64,000 nucleotides of DNA, taken from NCBI GenBank assembly GCA_947504725.1, contig CANNHN010000010.1, positions 1 through 64,000 on the forward strand. Reading direction: 5' to 3'. This document shows positions 17,127 to 26,643 of this stretch, piece after piece. The DNA comes from Bacteroidota bacterium. Lineage in GTDB: Bacteria; Bacteroidota; Bacteroidia; 2-12-FULL-35-15. The translations under genes and the position numbers were made by a program. The number at the start of each line of letters is the position of its first letter. The stretch's first letter is position 1. The notes beneath the pieces are model-generated. The model had not been told where the DNA came from. It was given only the letters and a program-made list of their open reading frames with translations, and made no database searches.

Positions 17127-19307
17127 TTAAAACTTAAATCTCACTTGCGCTCTAACTTCCGACTTAGTATTTCCTTTTATTTCAGTAAGTGAACCTTCGC
17201 TAATAACATCTTTGTTGTCGTAAAATGTTTGAGAATAACGTAACCACAATTCTATCCTTCTTGTTAAATTATAATCAAGCATAATGTAAAATCTGGAACC
17301 TCTGTCGTAATATGCTGGAATAGAGTAGGAGCCTGGTACATCGTTTTCGTATGCGTAAATTCTTGCATTATAACTATCAGTTTGAAAAATCGCATAGCGC
17401 AAAGTAACTGAAAGTGGTTTACCCATTTTGCTATAAACAATGTCTTGATAAACCAAATATCCTTTTTCAGTTTTGTTGTTATCCAATTTATAGTCGATTA
17501 ATTCCAACCTGTTTTTTAATTTGATTGTTTTTGAAATTGAATATGAAATATTAAAACGATAATTGCTTTGTTTTACAGGAACTAAGTAATCGATTGGGTC
17601 CATAACGTTGTTGCTGTTTTTTTGTTTATCACGTGTGCGAATTCTTACATACATGTCCACTTTTTTGGATGGAGTGTAATTGAATTGTGCCATATAATCA
17701 TTGCCATAGGAAGGAGCATTGTTTTGATATTTTAACCATGGAAATTCGAAACGGTCGTAATATGCAGTTATGGTTGTTGTATTGGTTGGTTTAGCGACCA
17801 TTCCAAGGTACAACCCTTTTTCGTTGTTTGGAAGGGTGTTTTCTCCGAAACCATTACTAAGTAAATTTTGAAAGTTGCGTTCGTAATAACGATGTAAAAG
17901 TGTAAATGATAAACGCGGGTCCAAACTCATCATTGCTCCATTCACAAATGCTTTCCCTCCATTCTGACTTATACTTCCTTCACCAAAGAAATTAATGTTG
18001 CGTAAAATAAAATTATAGTCCACGCCAACATTTAAATTTTTTGATGATGCAAATTCAAATTGATTGTAATAAGACAATGCTCTGTTGTAATCGACATCTA
18101 ATTGATAACTCATTGCAGAAACGCCAACACTAAACTTTCTGGCTTTGTAAGAAATGTTTCCACCCATTAAAGTTTGTAAGATTGCGTCTTTGTCGGCAAT
18201 TTCACTTGAAGTACTGTGATATCCTGTTTCTTGAATTGAAGAAATTGCTGCGGCTTCACCATCTAATGTTGTGTCGCTTATGTTTGCGTCAATTCGTTTG
18301 CGTGAATAAAAAATTGTTGCATCAAATTTTTTGTACCCAAAAGTAGTAGCAGCGCCTCGCATAAAACGATTTTCATCTACTGAAGTGTATGGGGTAATAC
18401 CTCTAGCAGATCTCTTTACAGTCATGATATCTGGACTTTTCCCAAACGCTTGTCCAGTCCACAATGTTAATCCCTGTCCGAATGTTGCTTGATAATCTCC
18501 AACTGCTAATGCTCTTATAAATTTTACATTCTTCAAATACAAATGTGCAGAATAAAAATCAAAACCTGATTGCTGATTTCCTTTTAATGAGTTTTCGTAA
18601 AAATCGTATTTGAATTTTTGTTTCTCTTTGAAAAACAACTCTCCTTGATCTTTTTCTGCCGTTACTCCCCAACTAATATTTGTGCCGTAAGTAAATCGGT
18701 AACGAGCATAAATTCTATCTGGACTTCCAATGTATCTCGAATTCATACTGTTTGCAAGTGATGTGCTATCGATAGCAGAAAAACCTGTTTGGTCTTCTAA
18801 TGTTCTGCCATAACGAAACAAAAGGGTATGTTGTCCGTTTTTAAACATTTCTTTTGCCCCAAAATGTGCTGAAGTAAAATTGTCAGTAACCTTCACATAT
18901 GGTAAAAGTTTTTGAATCGTTTGTAAATCAAAACCACTAATTCCTTGCAATTCATAAATGGTAATTAGTTTTCCATGTTTTTCTATATGCGTTAAAAGAT
19001 TGTTGATTTGAATCTCGTTCAAAATCTCCAAGGCTTGTAATTCTTCTTTGTTAGTTTTATTTAAGTTGATTGGATTTTGATTGGAATAAACCAATACTTC
19101 AACCAGATTAGTATAGTCTGCTTCTTCATCTGAAGTGTTTTCCGCAATGTTTTCTAGCTTTTGCTGAATATCACTATCATCTGTTTTTTTTGTGGTATCC
19201 TGTGCAAAAGTTAAAAGAGGTAAGTTGAAAGTCAAAAGAAAAAGGAAAAGAATTTTCTTTGCAGTGGTGCTGAATAAACAATGCGATATGTGCTTTTTAT
19301 TGTTCAA
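17127..19307 (-). CDS. Helix-hairpin-helix outer-membrane protein
   Basis: The product is 726 residues. An N-terminal signal region is followed by a Thr/Lys/Asp-rich stretch and by paired helix-hairpin-helix units (NPINLNKTNKEELQALEILN, then ELQGISGFDLQTIQKLLPYV, about residues 75-135), as in ComEA-type proteins. The remaining 580 residues are rich in alternating aromatic strands and end in VRAQVRFKF, a typical terminal beta-strand of an outer-membrane barrel. This HhH-plus-barrel plan is common in Bacteroidota but lacks a defined function; transport of a polymer is a guess. The start overlaps the end of the PorV-like gene upstream by 11 bases, so the two form an operon. Confidence 0.8.
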   Translation of the reverse strand: MNNKKHISHCLFSTTAKKILFLFLLTFNLPLLTFAQDTTKKTDDSDIQQKLENIAENTSDEEADYTNLVEVLVYSNQNPINLNKTNKEELQALEILNEIQINNLLTHIEKHGKLITIYELQGISGFDLQTIQKLLPYVKVTDNFTSAHFGAKEMFKNGQHTLLFRYGRTLEDQTGFSAIDSTSLANSMNSRYIGSPDRIYARYRFTYGTNISWGVTAEKDQGELFFKEKQKFKYDFYENSLKGNQQSGFDFYSAHLYLKNVKFIRALAVGDYQATFGQGLTLWTGQAFGKSPDIMTVKRSARGITPYTSVDENRFMRGAATTFGYKKFDATIFYSRKRIDANISDTTLDGEAAAISSIQETGYHSTSSEIADKDAILQTLMGGNISYKARKFSVGVSAMSYQLDVDYNRALSYYNQFEFASSKNLNVGVDYNFILRNINFFGEGSISQNGGKAFVNGAMMSLDPRLSFTLLHRYYERNFQNLLSNGFGENTLPNNEKGLYLGMVAKPTNTTTITAYYDRFEFPWLKYQNNAPSYGNDYMAQFNYTPSKKVDMYVRIRTRDKQKNSNNVMDPIDYLVPVKQSNYRFNISYSISKTIKLKNRLELIDYKLDNNKTEKGYLVYQDIVYSKMGKPLSVTLRYAIFQTDSYNARIYAYENDVPGSYSIPAYYDRGSRFYIMLDYNLTRRIELWLRYSQTFYDNKDVISEGSLTEIKGNTKSEVRAQVRFKF

Positions 19308-20145
19308 CTTTTGGAGCAGTAGATTCAGTCTTTTTGAAAATATAGGTTAATCCAAGTTGCGGACTAATTCCAAGAGTTTGATGATAATTTCCAGAAACAT
19401 CAATTTTAAAATTCTTCAAATTGATTCCAAAACCAAAAGAAGTTAAAGTTGGATTTGTGCCCACGCCAACACGGATGTATAATTCATCAATAGGTTTGTA
19501 TTCTATTCCTGCTTTAAAAATTGCTTTTTGTGCAATGTCTTTTTCTGTTTCAATAGCAACTGTAACTTTATCAGAAAAATTATAATCGCCACCAAAACGA
19601 ATGATGGTTGGCAAACGTTCATCATTGTAATCTGCAATTTTTGCACGAGTAGGATTAAAAACGTGTGCGCCAATGGTTAATCCTTTTAATGGTTTTGCTT
19701 GAATTCCAAATTCTCCAGCCAAAACTCCTTTATTTCCATAACCTTCTGCAATTTTTGTAGTTAAGTAGTCCATTGCTAAGCCGAAGGAAAGCTTATCGCC
19801 AAAGGTTTTTGCAAATGAAAGACTGTATTTGTTCTCATTATAAAGAGAATATCCGAAATTGCTAATGGTTAATCCAAAAGTACCTGCTTTAATTGGTAAT
19901 GCTACAACTCCGCCTTTAACACTTATTTCTTTTAATAAAAAGCGATTTTCATAGTAAGCACCTGCAGAAATATCACGAACAAAACCTAGTCCCGCTTGGT
20001 TATGATGGGCACTCCAAACATCTCCAAAGGAAACAGAGGCATTTCCCATTCCCGAAGAGCGCGACCCAATTGGGTTGTTCTCGTTCCAGGCTTGGGACGT
20101 GAAAAAAGTGAAAAGCGTAAATGTTGTAATGTAAATTCGTTTCAT
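19297..20145 (-). CDS. PorV/PorQ-like outer-membrane beta-barrel protein
   Basis: The product is 282 residues with a signal peptide (cleavage near SQAW, residue 19). The mature N-terminus NPIGSRSSGMGNASVSFGDVWSAHHNQAG is the signature start of the PorV/PorQ (FadL-related) family. Repeated barrel strands follow, closing with ISPQLGLTYIFKK. PorV shuttles T9SS cargo at the cell surface, but this protein is shorter than PorV and could be a paralogue of other function. It is translationally linked to the HhH barrel gene downstream (11-base overlap), so the pair probably works together in the outer membrane. Confidence 0.8.
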   Translation of the reverse strand: MKRIYITTFTLFTFFTSQAWNENNPIGSRSSGMGNASVSFGDVWSAHHNQAGLGFVRDISAGAYYENRFLLKEISVKGGVVALPIKAGTFGLTISNFGYSLYNENKYSLSFAKTFGDKLSFGLAMDYLTTKIAEGYGNKGVLAGEFGIQAKPLKGLTIGAHVFNPTRAKIADYNDERLPTIIRFGGDYNFSDKVTVAIETEKDIAQKAIFKAGIEYKPIDELYIRVGVGTNPTLTSFGFGINLKNFKIDVSGNYHQTLGISPQLGLTYIFKKTESTAPKVEQ

Positions 20146-20251
20146 TTATAGTGCGGATTTCCTCAAATGTCCTGTTATACTATTAAGTAAATGCAAAAAC
20201 ATCATTATATTATTCCTAAAACTAACCTCGTAGCAATCCCAAACTTCCCGC

Positions 20252-20299
20252 TGTCACCCTGAGTGTAGTCGAATGGGTGGAGAGGGGTTGGGGGGTGAG
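20252..20299. repeat. Dispersed intergenic repeats (GTCACCCTGAG...GTAGTCGAA and a G-rich tract)
   Basis: The repeat at 20252-20277 contains TGTCACCCTGAG and GTAGTCGAATGGG, the same family as the copies at 26714-26739, 36569-36592, 39031-39086 and 46098-46121. It is followed by a G-rich tract (20277-20299, GGAGAGGGGTTGGGGGGTG). Both lie between purE and the PorV-like gene, beyond the purE stop. Confidence 0.7.
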
Positions 20300-20304
20300 G
20301 TAGG

Positions 20305-20817
20305 CTAGTTCGTTTTAAACTCAAACTTTATTTCCGACAGCTCTTTATTAGCTTTTAAGATCTTATTTTTCAAATTTTCTTTAAAATCGAGCACTTTTTT
20401 CAAGATTTCGTCATTTCCAGCAGCTAAAATCTGAACGGCTAATATTCCAGCATTTTGTCCCCCATCCAAAGCCACAGTTGCAACCGGAATTCCTGGAGGC
20501 ATTTGAAGGATAGAAAGTACTGAATCCCAGCCGTCAATAGAGATTGAGGAGCGACATGGCACTCCGATTACAGGTAGTGGCGTGAATGCAGCAACAACAC
20601 CTGGCAAATGAGCCGCACCGCCTGCTCCAGCAATAATTACTCTTATTCCTTTTGAATGAGCATTTTTAGCAAACTCAGCCACTTGTTCTGGTACTCTGTG
20701 AGCGCTTAATGCATTAATTTCGAAGGGGATTTTAAATTCGTTTAAAATCTTTGCAGCTTCTTGCATAATGGGCATATCAGATGTGCTACCCATGATAATA
20801 CTCACTTTTGGTGTCAT
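20305..20817 (-). CDS. purE: PurE, N5-carboxyaminoimidazole ribonucleotide mutase
   Basis: The protein is 170 residues, the class I PurE length. It moves the carboxyl group of N5-CAIR to give CAIR in de novo purine synthesis. The motifs MGSTSDMPIM (phosphate loop), SAHRVPE and GAGGAAHLPGV are all present. The C-terminus carries a Lys-rich helix. It is divergent from the purine salvage gene hpt (20941), so two purine genes share one intergenic region of 123 bases. Confidence 0.96.
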   Translation of the reverse strand: MTPKVSIIMGSTSDMPIMQEAAKILNEFKIPFEINALSAHRVPEQVAEFAKNAHSKGIRVIIAGAGGAAHLPGVVAAFTPLPVIGVPCRSSISIDGWDSVLSILQMPPGIPVATVALDGGQNAGILAVQILAAGNDEILKKVLDFKENLKNKILKANKELSEIKFEFKTN

Positions 20818-20940
20818 AAAATCGGTTTTTATAAGGATTATAGCAGTAAAAGTATGTTTTTATATGCTAAGAATAAAATAAAGTTTTCAGGTTTTTTTTC
20901 AGCTAAAATTGTTTATTTTTGGTGAATTAATAGCCTTTTT

Positions 20941-21492
20941 ATGAGTAGTGTTGTAATTCATGGTCATACTTTTAAGACCAAAATAAGTTCTTCAGAAATT
21001 CAAAAAGCGGTAGCCGAAGTTGCTGAGCAAATAAATAAAGATTTGAAGGGAAAGAAACCTTTGTTTCTTGCAGTATTAAATGGCTCATTTATGTTCGCTG
21101 CCGATTTAATGAAAAAGGTAAATATTGAATGTGAAATTTCTTTTGTGAAAGTAGCTTCATATGAAGGAACTTCTTCCACAGGAAAGATAAAAAAATTGAT
21201 TGGACTAAATGAAGATTTAAAAGGAAGAACGGTTGTTGTAATTGAAGATATAGTTGATACAGGAAATACTATTGAAAATGTATGGGAGCAATTAAAAGCG
21301 CTCGGTGTGGCAGATGTTAAAATTGCAACTTTGTTATTTAAGCCAAACGCATATACTAAAACTGTTCCAATTGAATATGCAGCCATTGTCATCCCAAATG
21401 ATTTTATAGTGGGATACGGATTAGATTATAAAGGACTAGGACGAAATTTGGAAGATATTTATGTGTTGGATTATGATAATGACAAAAAATAA
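20941..21492 (+). CDS. hpt: Hypoxanthine phosphoribosyltransferase
   Basis: The protein is 183 residues. The PRPP-binding signature VVVIEDIVDTGNTIENV (residues 99-115) is intact, and VGYGLDYKGLGRNLEDIYVLD closes the purine site. The enzyme converts hypoxanthine or guanine with PRPP to IMP or GMP. A TAttTTTG box at 20914-20921 lies 19 bases before the ATG. The gene opens a plus-strand run (adk, obgE, PAP2, crcB, phosphatase, GNAT) reaching 26639. Confidence 0.95.
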   Translation: MSSVVIHGHTFKTKISSSEIQKAVAEVAEQINKDLKGKKPLFLAVLNGSFMFAADLMKKVNIECEISFVKVASYEGTSSTGKIKKLIGLNEDLKGRTVVVIEDIVDTGNTIENVWEQLKALGVADVKIATLLFKPNAYTKTVPIEYAAIVIPNDFIVGYGLDYKGLGRNLEDIYVLDYDNDKK

Positions 21493-21540
21493 TATTGTAA
21501 CCGTTTAAAAACTTAACTTATCACTCAAATACAAAACGCC

Positions 21541-22527
21541 ATGTTAAACATTGTACTATTCGGACCTCCAGGTGCAGGCAAAGGAACTCAATCGGAAAAA
21601 TTAATTGCAAAATATCAATTGGTTCACCTTTCTACGGGTGATATATTGAGAAGCGAAATTGCTGCTGGAACTCAATTGGGTTTAGAAGCTCAAATGTTGA
21701 TGAATGCAGGAGTATTGGTTCCTGATGAAGTAGTGATTGGAATGATTAGTTCGAAATTGGATAAAAATTCTGGAGCAAAAGGATTTATTTTTGATGGTTT
21801 TCCACGTACAGAAGCTCAAGCAGAAGCACTGGATAGATTGTTATTTGAAAAACATACTTCCATTACTATGATGTTGGCTTTGGAAGTGAGTGATGCCGAA
21901 TTAACTAAACGTTTATTGATGAGAGGAATGGAAAGTGGTAGACCAGATGATCAAAATGAAGGAGTAATTCGAAATCGTATTCAAGAGTACAATAATAAAA
22001 CAGCACCTTTAAAAACATATTATACTAACCAAGGAAAGTTTAGGTCAGTAAATGGAATTGGAACAGTTGAGCAAATTTTCACAAACCTTTGCGCTGTTAT
22101 TGACCCTCGTTCTGCTAAATCAGTTATTTCTTTTCAACCTTCTAAAGAAAAAGTTTTCATTTCAAAAGCAGAAGACAAGCCATCTAAGAAAGAGGTTATT
22201 AAGAAAGAAACTCCAAAGAAAGTTGCAAAACCTGTCGCTAAAAAAGTAGAAAAGAAAGTTGTGAAAAAAGCTGCTCCTAAGAAAGTAGTGAAGAAAGTTG
22301 CTCCGAAAAAAGTGGCTAAAAAGGCGGTTAAGAAAGTAGCTCCTAAAAAGAAGGTTGCTAAAAAGGTAGTCAAGAAAGTAGTTAAAAAAATTGCGAAAAA
22401 AGTAGCACCTAAAAAGAAAGTCGCGAAAAAGGTAGTGAAGAAGGTTGCAAAAAAATCTGCACCTAAAAAAGCTACTAAGAAAGCTGTAAAGAAAGTTGCT
22501 AAAAAAGCAGCTAAGAAAAAAAGATAA
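21541..22527 (+). CDS. adk: Adenylate kinase with histone-H1-like Lys-rich C-terminal tail
   Basis: The protein is 328 residues against about 190 for ordinary Adk. Residues 1-188 are a complete short-lid adenylate kinase: GPPGAGKGT P-loop at 8-16, STGDILR AMP site, FDGFPRT, and RLLMRGMESGRPDD lid. It interconverts ATP + AMP and 2 ADP. Residues about 200-328 are almost only Lys, Ala, Val and Pro in KKVAPKK/KKVVKK-like units, resembling bacterial histone H1-like tails. The tail is read in the same frame with no stop, and codon use varies between its units (AAA/AAG, several Ala codons), so it looks maintained rather than an accident of simple repeats. Nucleic-acid or polyphosphate binding is an inference. 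obgE follows after 36 bases. Confidence 0.92.
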   Translation: MLNIVLFGPPGAGKGTQSEKLIAKYQLVHLSTGDILRSEIAAGTQLGLEAQMLMNAGVLVPDEVVIGMISSKLDKNSGAKGFIFDGFPRTEAQAEALDRLLFEKHTSITMMLALEVSDAELTKRLLMRGMESGRPDDQNEGVIRNRIQEYNNKTAPLKTYYTNQGKFRSVNGIGTVEQIFTNLCAVIDPRSAKSVISFQPSKEKVFISKAEDKPSKKEVIKKETPKKVAKPVAKKVEKKVVKKAAPKKVVKKVAPKKVAKKAVKKVAPKKKVAKKVVKKVVKKIAKKVAPKKKVAKKVVKKVAKKSAPKKATKKAVKKVAKKAAKKKR

Positions 22528-22563
22528 GTTTTTGTGAATAGGTGATAGAAGGGTAATAAAAGA

Positions 22564-23592
22564 ATGGATTCGAATTTTGTTGATTATGTTAAAATATGTT
22601 GTCGCTCTGGAAAAGGAGGACAAGGCTCGGTGCACTTGCATCGTAGTAAATTAACTTCTAAAGGTGGTCCGGATGGAGGAGATGGTGGTCGCGGGGGACA
22701 CATTGTTGTAAAAGGGAACAAACAGTTTTGGACTCTCATTCACTTAAAATATCGTAAACACATTATAGCGGAGCCGGGAGGTTCAGGCGGAAGTGCGCGT
22801 ATGACTGGTGCTGAAGGGAAAGATGAAATTCTGGATGTTCCTTTGGGTACAATCATTCGTGATGCTGAAACCGGAGAAGTAGAAGGAGAGATAACAGAAG
22901 AGGGACAAGAAATAATTGTTGTTGCAGGTGGAAGAGGTGGATTAGGAAACGATCATTTCAAATCTTCAACCAATCAAACTCCGCGTTATGCTCAGCCTGG
23001 TGGCGATGGTAGAGATGAATGGAAAATATTAGAATTAAAAGTTTTGGCAGATGTTGGTTTGGTTGGTTTTCCAAATGCTGGTAAATCAACGTTGCTTTCT
23101 GTAGTTTCAGCAGCAAAACCCGAAATCGCAAATTATCCTTTTACTACGCTTGTTCCCAATTTAGGAATTGTAGAGTACCGCGATTATAAATCGTTTGTAA
23201 TGGCGGATATCCCTGGAATTATTGAAGGTGCTAGTGAAGGCAAAGGAATCGGATTGAGGTTTTTGCGTCACATCGAAAGAAACTCTACGTTACTATTTTT
23301 AGTTCCTGCCGATTCGGATGATATCATTGCAGAATATAAAATTCTATTAAATGAATTAGATAAATTCAATCCAGAGTTACTTCATAAAAAAAGAATTCTT
23401 GCCGTTTCTAAATGCGATATGTTAGATGATGAGTTGTTGGAAGAAATGAAAAAGGACATGGACAAAAAATTCAAAGAAAAGAAAACGGTTCCGGTAATGT
23501 ATTTTTCTTCTCAAAGCGGAAAAGGACTAGTTCAATTGAAAGATGAGTTGTGGAAACAACTGAATGCGAAGGATAATTCGTTTGATTATTAA
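22564..23592 (+). CDS. obgE: Obg family GTPase ObgE/CgtA
   Basis: The protein is 342 residues. The glycine-rich Obg domain (residues 1-158) has [12 protein letters not shown] and [17 protein letters not shown]. The GTPase domain follows with G1 [12 protein letters not shown]2/switch around [11 protein letters not shown]3 DIPGIIEGA and G4 SKCD. Obg proteins act in late 50S ribosome assembly and stress control. The variable C-terminal domain found in longer Obg proteins is absent. It lies directly after adk, in the housekeeping run. Confidence 0.96.
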   Translation: MDSNFVDYVKICCRSGKGGQGSVHLHRSKLTSKGGPDGGDGGRGGHIVVKGNKQFWTLIHLKYRKHIIAEPGGSGGSARMTGAEGKDEILDVPLGTIIRDAETGEVEGEITEEGQEIIVVAGGRGGLGNDHFKSSTNQTPRYAQPGGDGRDEWKILELKVLADVGLVGFPNAGKSTLLSVVSAAKPEIANYPFTTLVPNLGIVEYRDYKSFVMADIPGIIEGASEGKGIGLRFLRHIERNSTLLFLVPADSDDIIAEYKILLNELDKFNPELLHKKRILAVSKCDMLDDELLEEMKKDMDKKFKEKKTVPVMYFSSQSGKGLVQLKDELWKQLNAKDNSFDY

Positions 23593-23598
23593 TTTAAA

Positions 23599-24174
23599 AT
23601 GAGTTTTATTTCATCACTTAAAGAAATTGATACAACGCTTTTTCTGTTCTTCAACAGTATGCACAATTCCTTTTTTGATGTTGTGATGTTCTGGGTGAGT
23701 CATAAATATTTTTGGATTCCTTTATATGCATTTTTTCTTTTTCTTTCCTATAAACATTTCAATAAAAAAGTATGGTTGGTTGCTCTTGGAGCTGCATTGG
23801 TAATTGTATTTTCTGATCAACTTTCCGTTCATGCATTTAAACAAGTTTTTTTGCGTTACCGTCCTTGTCATAATTTATTGATACAGTCGCAAGTGCATTT
23901 GAATGATGGATGTGGTGGAATGTATGGCTTCGTTTCTTCTCATGCTGCTAATACGTTTGCCCTCGCAATGTTCTTAGGTTTGTTGTTTAAGGACAAAATA
24001 AAATACTTCGGATTGGCAATTTTCTTCTGGGCAGCATTCGTATCCTATAGCAGAATATATAATGGAGTTCATTATCCAGCAGATATTGCTTGTGGTGCTA
24101 TTTTAGGAATGGGAATAGGAATTTTGGTTTTTAAAATGTATCAATTACTTAATAAGAAAATATACAATGAATAA
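23599..24174 (+). CDS. PAP2-family membrane phosphatase
   Basis: The protein is 191 residues with about five membrane segments. The three PAP2 motifs are visible: KQVFLRYRP (KX6RP), SSHAAN (PSGH variant, catalytic His) and SRIYNGVHYPADI (SRX5HX3D). Such enzymes remove phosphate from undecaprenyl pyrophosphate or phosphatidic/phosphatidylglycerol phosphates at the outer face of the inner membrane; the substrate is not decided here. It starts 7 bases after obgE and overlaps crcB by 8 bases. Confidence 0.88.
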   Translation: MSFISSLKEIDTTLFLFFNSMHNSFFDVVMFWVSHKYFWIPLYAFFLFLSYKHFNKKVWLVALGAALVIVFSDQLSVHAFKQVFLRYRPCHNLLIQSQVHLNDGCGGMYGFVSSHAANTFALAMFLGLLFKDKIKYFGLAIFFWAAFVSYSRIYNGVHYPADIACGAILGMGIGILVFKMYQLLNKKIYNE

Positions 24175-24535
24175 TATTCTACTTGTATTTTTAGGTGGTG
24201 GATTAGGAAGTTTGGCAAGATTTGGAATTTCTGAAATTGTAAAAAATAATTTTAAAGCATCTTTTCCAATTGCTACTTTAAGTTCAAATATTTTAAGCTG
24301 TTTAATTTTAGCATTGATGGTTGGATTGTATAGTGGAAAGGTAGATGCAAGTCCAGCAATGAAAACGTTGATAGTAGTTGGTTTTTGTGGAGGATTTAGT
24401 ACGTTCTCTACGTTTAGTTATGAAACAGTTGAACTGATGCGCTCAGGAAATATGATTTATGCGATTGCTAATATTTTGATAAGTGTTATAGTCTGTGTAG
24501 CACTTGTTTATTTTTTATCTAAACAAACAGCTTAA
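24167..24535 (+). CDS. crcB: Fluoride channel CrcB/Fluc
   Basis: The protein is 122 residues with four membrane helices. The family signatures GGGLGSLARFGISE at the N-terminus and GFCGGFSTFSTFSYE in helix 3 are present, including the Phe residues lining the pore. It exports fluoride as a dual-topology dimer. A single gene is present here. I see no fluoride riboswitch, since the gene is inside an operon, overlapping the PAP2 gene by 8 bases. Confidence 0.93.
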   Translation: MNNILLVFLGGGLGSLARFGISEIVKNNFKASFPIATLSSNILSCLILALMVGLYSGKVDASPAMKTLIVVGFCGGFSTFSTFSYETVELMRSGNMIYAIANILISVIVCVALVYFLSKQTA

Positions 24536-24540
24536 ATTTT

Positions 24541-26181
24541 ATGAAAAAAACAATTTTCTTCCTTCTAATTAATTGTATCGCTTTATTAAGCGTTGCTCAA
24601 ACTCCAAAACCCGCTCCAAAACCCACCAAACCAAAATTGGTTGTTGGGATTGTAATCGATCAAATGCGTTATGATTATATTTATCGCTTTTGGAATAAAT
24701 ATGGAAATGATGGGTTTAAAAAATTAGTGAACGAGGGTTTCTTTTGTAAGAATACCAATTACAATTATGTGCCAACATATACTGGTCCAGGACATGCTGC
24801 GATATATACAGGAACAACCCCTGCTGTAAACGGGATAATTGCAAACGATTGGTTTGATAGTTCAAACAATAAAAATGTATACTGTGCGGAAGATAATAAA
24901 GTAGTAGGAGTAGGTACAACCGCAAAAGAAGGAAAACGTTCACCAGTAAATATGCTTACAAGTACTATTTCTGATGAGTTAAGGATTTCTACTAACATGA
25001 AATCAAAAGTGATAGGGATTGCTTTGAAAGACAGAAGTGCAATTTTACCTGCTGGGCATGCTGCAAACGCGTCATATTGGTATGATGGTAGTAATGGTTG
25101 TTTTATTTCAAGTACTTATTATATGAAAGAACTACCTATTTGGGTTCAAGAATTTAATAAAAAGGAATTGCCTAAAAAATATTTAAGTCAGCCGTGGAAT
25201 ACGCTTTTGCCAATTGAACAATACACGGAAAGTTTACCAGATGATAATAAATATGAAACGTTATCGAAGGGTGAAACAAAACCTGTTTTCCCTCATGATT
25301 TAGCAAACCTGTATCCTAAAAATGGTGGCTTGGGAATGATTCGTGGAACACCTTTCGGAAATACGTTAACAAAAGACTTTGCCATTGAAACAATCAAACA
25401 AGAAAATTTAGGAAAATCTGGAGCTACTGATTTTTTAGCTGTTTCTTTTTCTTCACCCGATTATATTGGTCATTATTATGGTCCGAACTCAATTGAACAA
25501 GAAGATGATTATTTACGTTTAGACAAAGAACTTGCTGAATTGATTAAGGTGATAGAGTTGCAAGTAGGAAAAGGCAATGCAATCATTTTTCTAACAGCAG
25601 ATCATGCGGCTCCTGAAGTCCCTGCTTATTTAATGGATTTAAAAATTCCAGCAGGTTATGTTGATGAAAACAAGATGCTAGATTCGTTGAAAAAATATCT
25701 AACAAAAACGTATGGCGATTCATTAGTGCTTTCTTTTTCGAATCAACAAGTGTTTTTAAATCATAAAGTAATTGAATTAAAAAAATTGTATTTGCAACAA
25801 GTTCAAGAAGATGTTGCATCATTTTTAATACAATTTAAAGACGTGTCGGAAGTAATTACTGGAACAACAATGAATAATACTCAATTTACAGAAGGCGTTC
25901 GATATTTAATGCAAAAAGGATACAATTCAAAACGTTCTGGAGATGTGCTTGTTAATTATCTTCCTGGTTATGTTGAGTATATGCCAACAGGAACAACGCA
26001 CGGTTCACCATATAGTTATGATACACATGTTCCTTTGTTGTTTTATGGTTGGAATATTAAGCAAGGCAGTTCAACTGAGCAGATTTATATAACGGACATT
26101 GCTCCAACATTGGCAATGATGTTAAACATTCAATTTCCAAATGGTTGTACAGGAAAACCGATTTCGTTTATAGTGAAATAA
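24541..26181 (+). CDS. PafA-like alkaline phosphatase
   Basis: The product is 546 residues with a signal peptide (cleavage after LLSVAQ, residue 20) and a Pro/Lys-rich linker. The alkaline phosphatase superfamily core is clear: the first metal-binding Asp in VVGIVIDQMRYDY, the Thr nucleophile region NYVPTYTGPGHAAIYTG (Thr79 or Thr81), DYIGHYYGPNS and the metal-binding TADHA. PafA-type phosphomonoesterases release phosphate in the periplasm of Bacteroidota. The gene starts 6 bases after crcB, and its stop overlaps the ATG of the GNAT gene by one base (TAATG). Confidence 0.9.
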   Translation: MKKTIFFLLINCIALLSVAQTPKPAPKPTKPKLVVGIVIDQMRYDYIYRFWNKYGNDGFKKLVNEGFFCKNTNYNYVPTYTGPGHAAIYTGTTPAVNGIIANDWFDSSNNKNVYCAEDNKVVGVGTTAKEGKRSPVNMLTSTISDELRISTNMKSKVIGIALKDRSAILPAGHAANASYWYDGSNGCFISSTYYMKELPIWVQEFNKKELPKKYLSQPWNTLLPIEQYTESLPDDNKYETLSKGETKPVFPHDLANLYPKNGGLGMIRGTPFGNTLTKDFAIETIKQENLGKSGATDFLAVSFSSPDYIGHYYGPNSIEQEDDYLRLDKELAELIKVIELQVGKGNAIIFLTADHAAPEVPAYLMDLKIPAGYVDENKMLDSLKKYLTKTYGDSLVLSFSNQQVFLNHKVIELKKLYLQQVQEDVASFLIQFKDVSEVITGTTMNNTQFTEGVRYLMQKGYNSKRSGDVLVNYLPGYVEYMPTGTTHGSPYSYDTHVPLLFYGWNIKQGSSTEQIYITDIAPTLAMMLNIQFPNGCTGKPISFIVK

Positions 26182-26639
26182 TGAAAGTAGAATCTTATAC
26201 TAAAGACAACTATTCCATCTCCACAGATAAATCAAAGCTGGATATTTCTGTTATTCATGGTTTTTTAAGTAAATCGTATTGGGCAGAAGATATTCCTGTT
26301 GAAATTGTAAAAAATGGGATTGAAAATTCATTGTGCTTTGGAGTTTATAATGGAACGACACAAGTTGGTTTTGCAAGAGTCATTACCGATTATACCACGT
26401 TCGGTTATTTAGCAGATGTTTTCATAATAGAATCGGAAAGAGGTAAAGGGTTATCAAAATGGCTGATGGAATGTATTCTCGCTCATCCTCAATTGCAAGG
26501 CTTACGTAATTTTTGTTTGATGACACAAGATGCCCATTCTCTATATTCGAGATACGGATTCAAAAATATTCCCAAGCCGGAAAACTTTATGGCAAAGAAA
26601 ATTGAGGGAATTTATAAAAAGAAGAACATTCAATCTTAA
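26181..26639 (+). CDS. GNAT family N-acetyltransferase
   Basis: From the ATG at 26181 (MKVESYTKDNYSIS) the protein has 152 residues. The frame is open further upstream inside the phosphatase gene, but the TAATG overlap marks the natural start. The acetyl-CoA motif A is ADVFIIESERGKGLSKWLMECIL, and the fold continues with LMTQDAHSLYSRYGF. The acceptor is unknown; this compact form is typical of the single-domain acetyltransferases found widely in bacteria. It ends the hpt-to-GNAT plus-strand run. Palindromic repeats begin four bases after the stop. Confidence 0.88.
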   Translation: MKVESYTKDNYSISTDKSKLDISVIHGFLSKSYWAEDIPVEIVKNGIENSLCFGVYNGTTQVGFARVITDYTTFGYLADVFIIESERGKGLSKWLMECILAHPQLQGLRNFCLMTQDAHSLYSRYGFKNIPKPENFMAKKIEGIYKKKNIQS

Positions 26640-26643
26640 GTAC

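Noticed and set aside
22180-22520. Tandem repeat array that might be CRISPR-like or a minisatellite
   Set aside because: The units are irregular in length and sequence and keep the amino acid pattern of one frame; there are no spacers of constant size.
22134-22641. Long open frames on the minus strand opposite the adk tail
   Set aside because: They are the antisense of a Lys/Ala/Pro-rich coding repeat (giving Phe/Leu/Thr-rich strings) and cover the adk/obgE junction; there is no family match or promoter.
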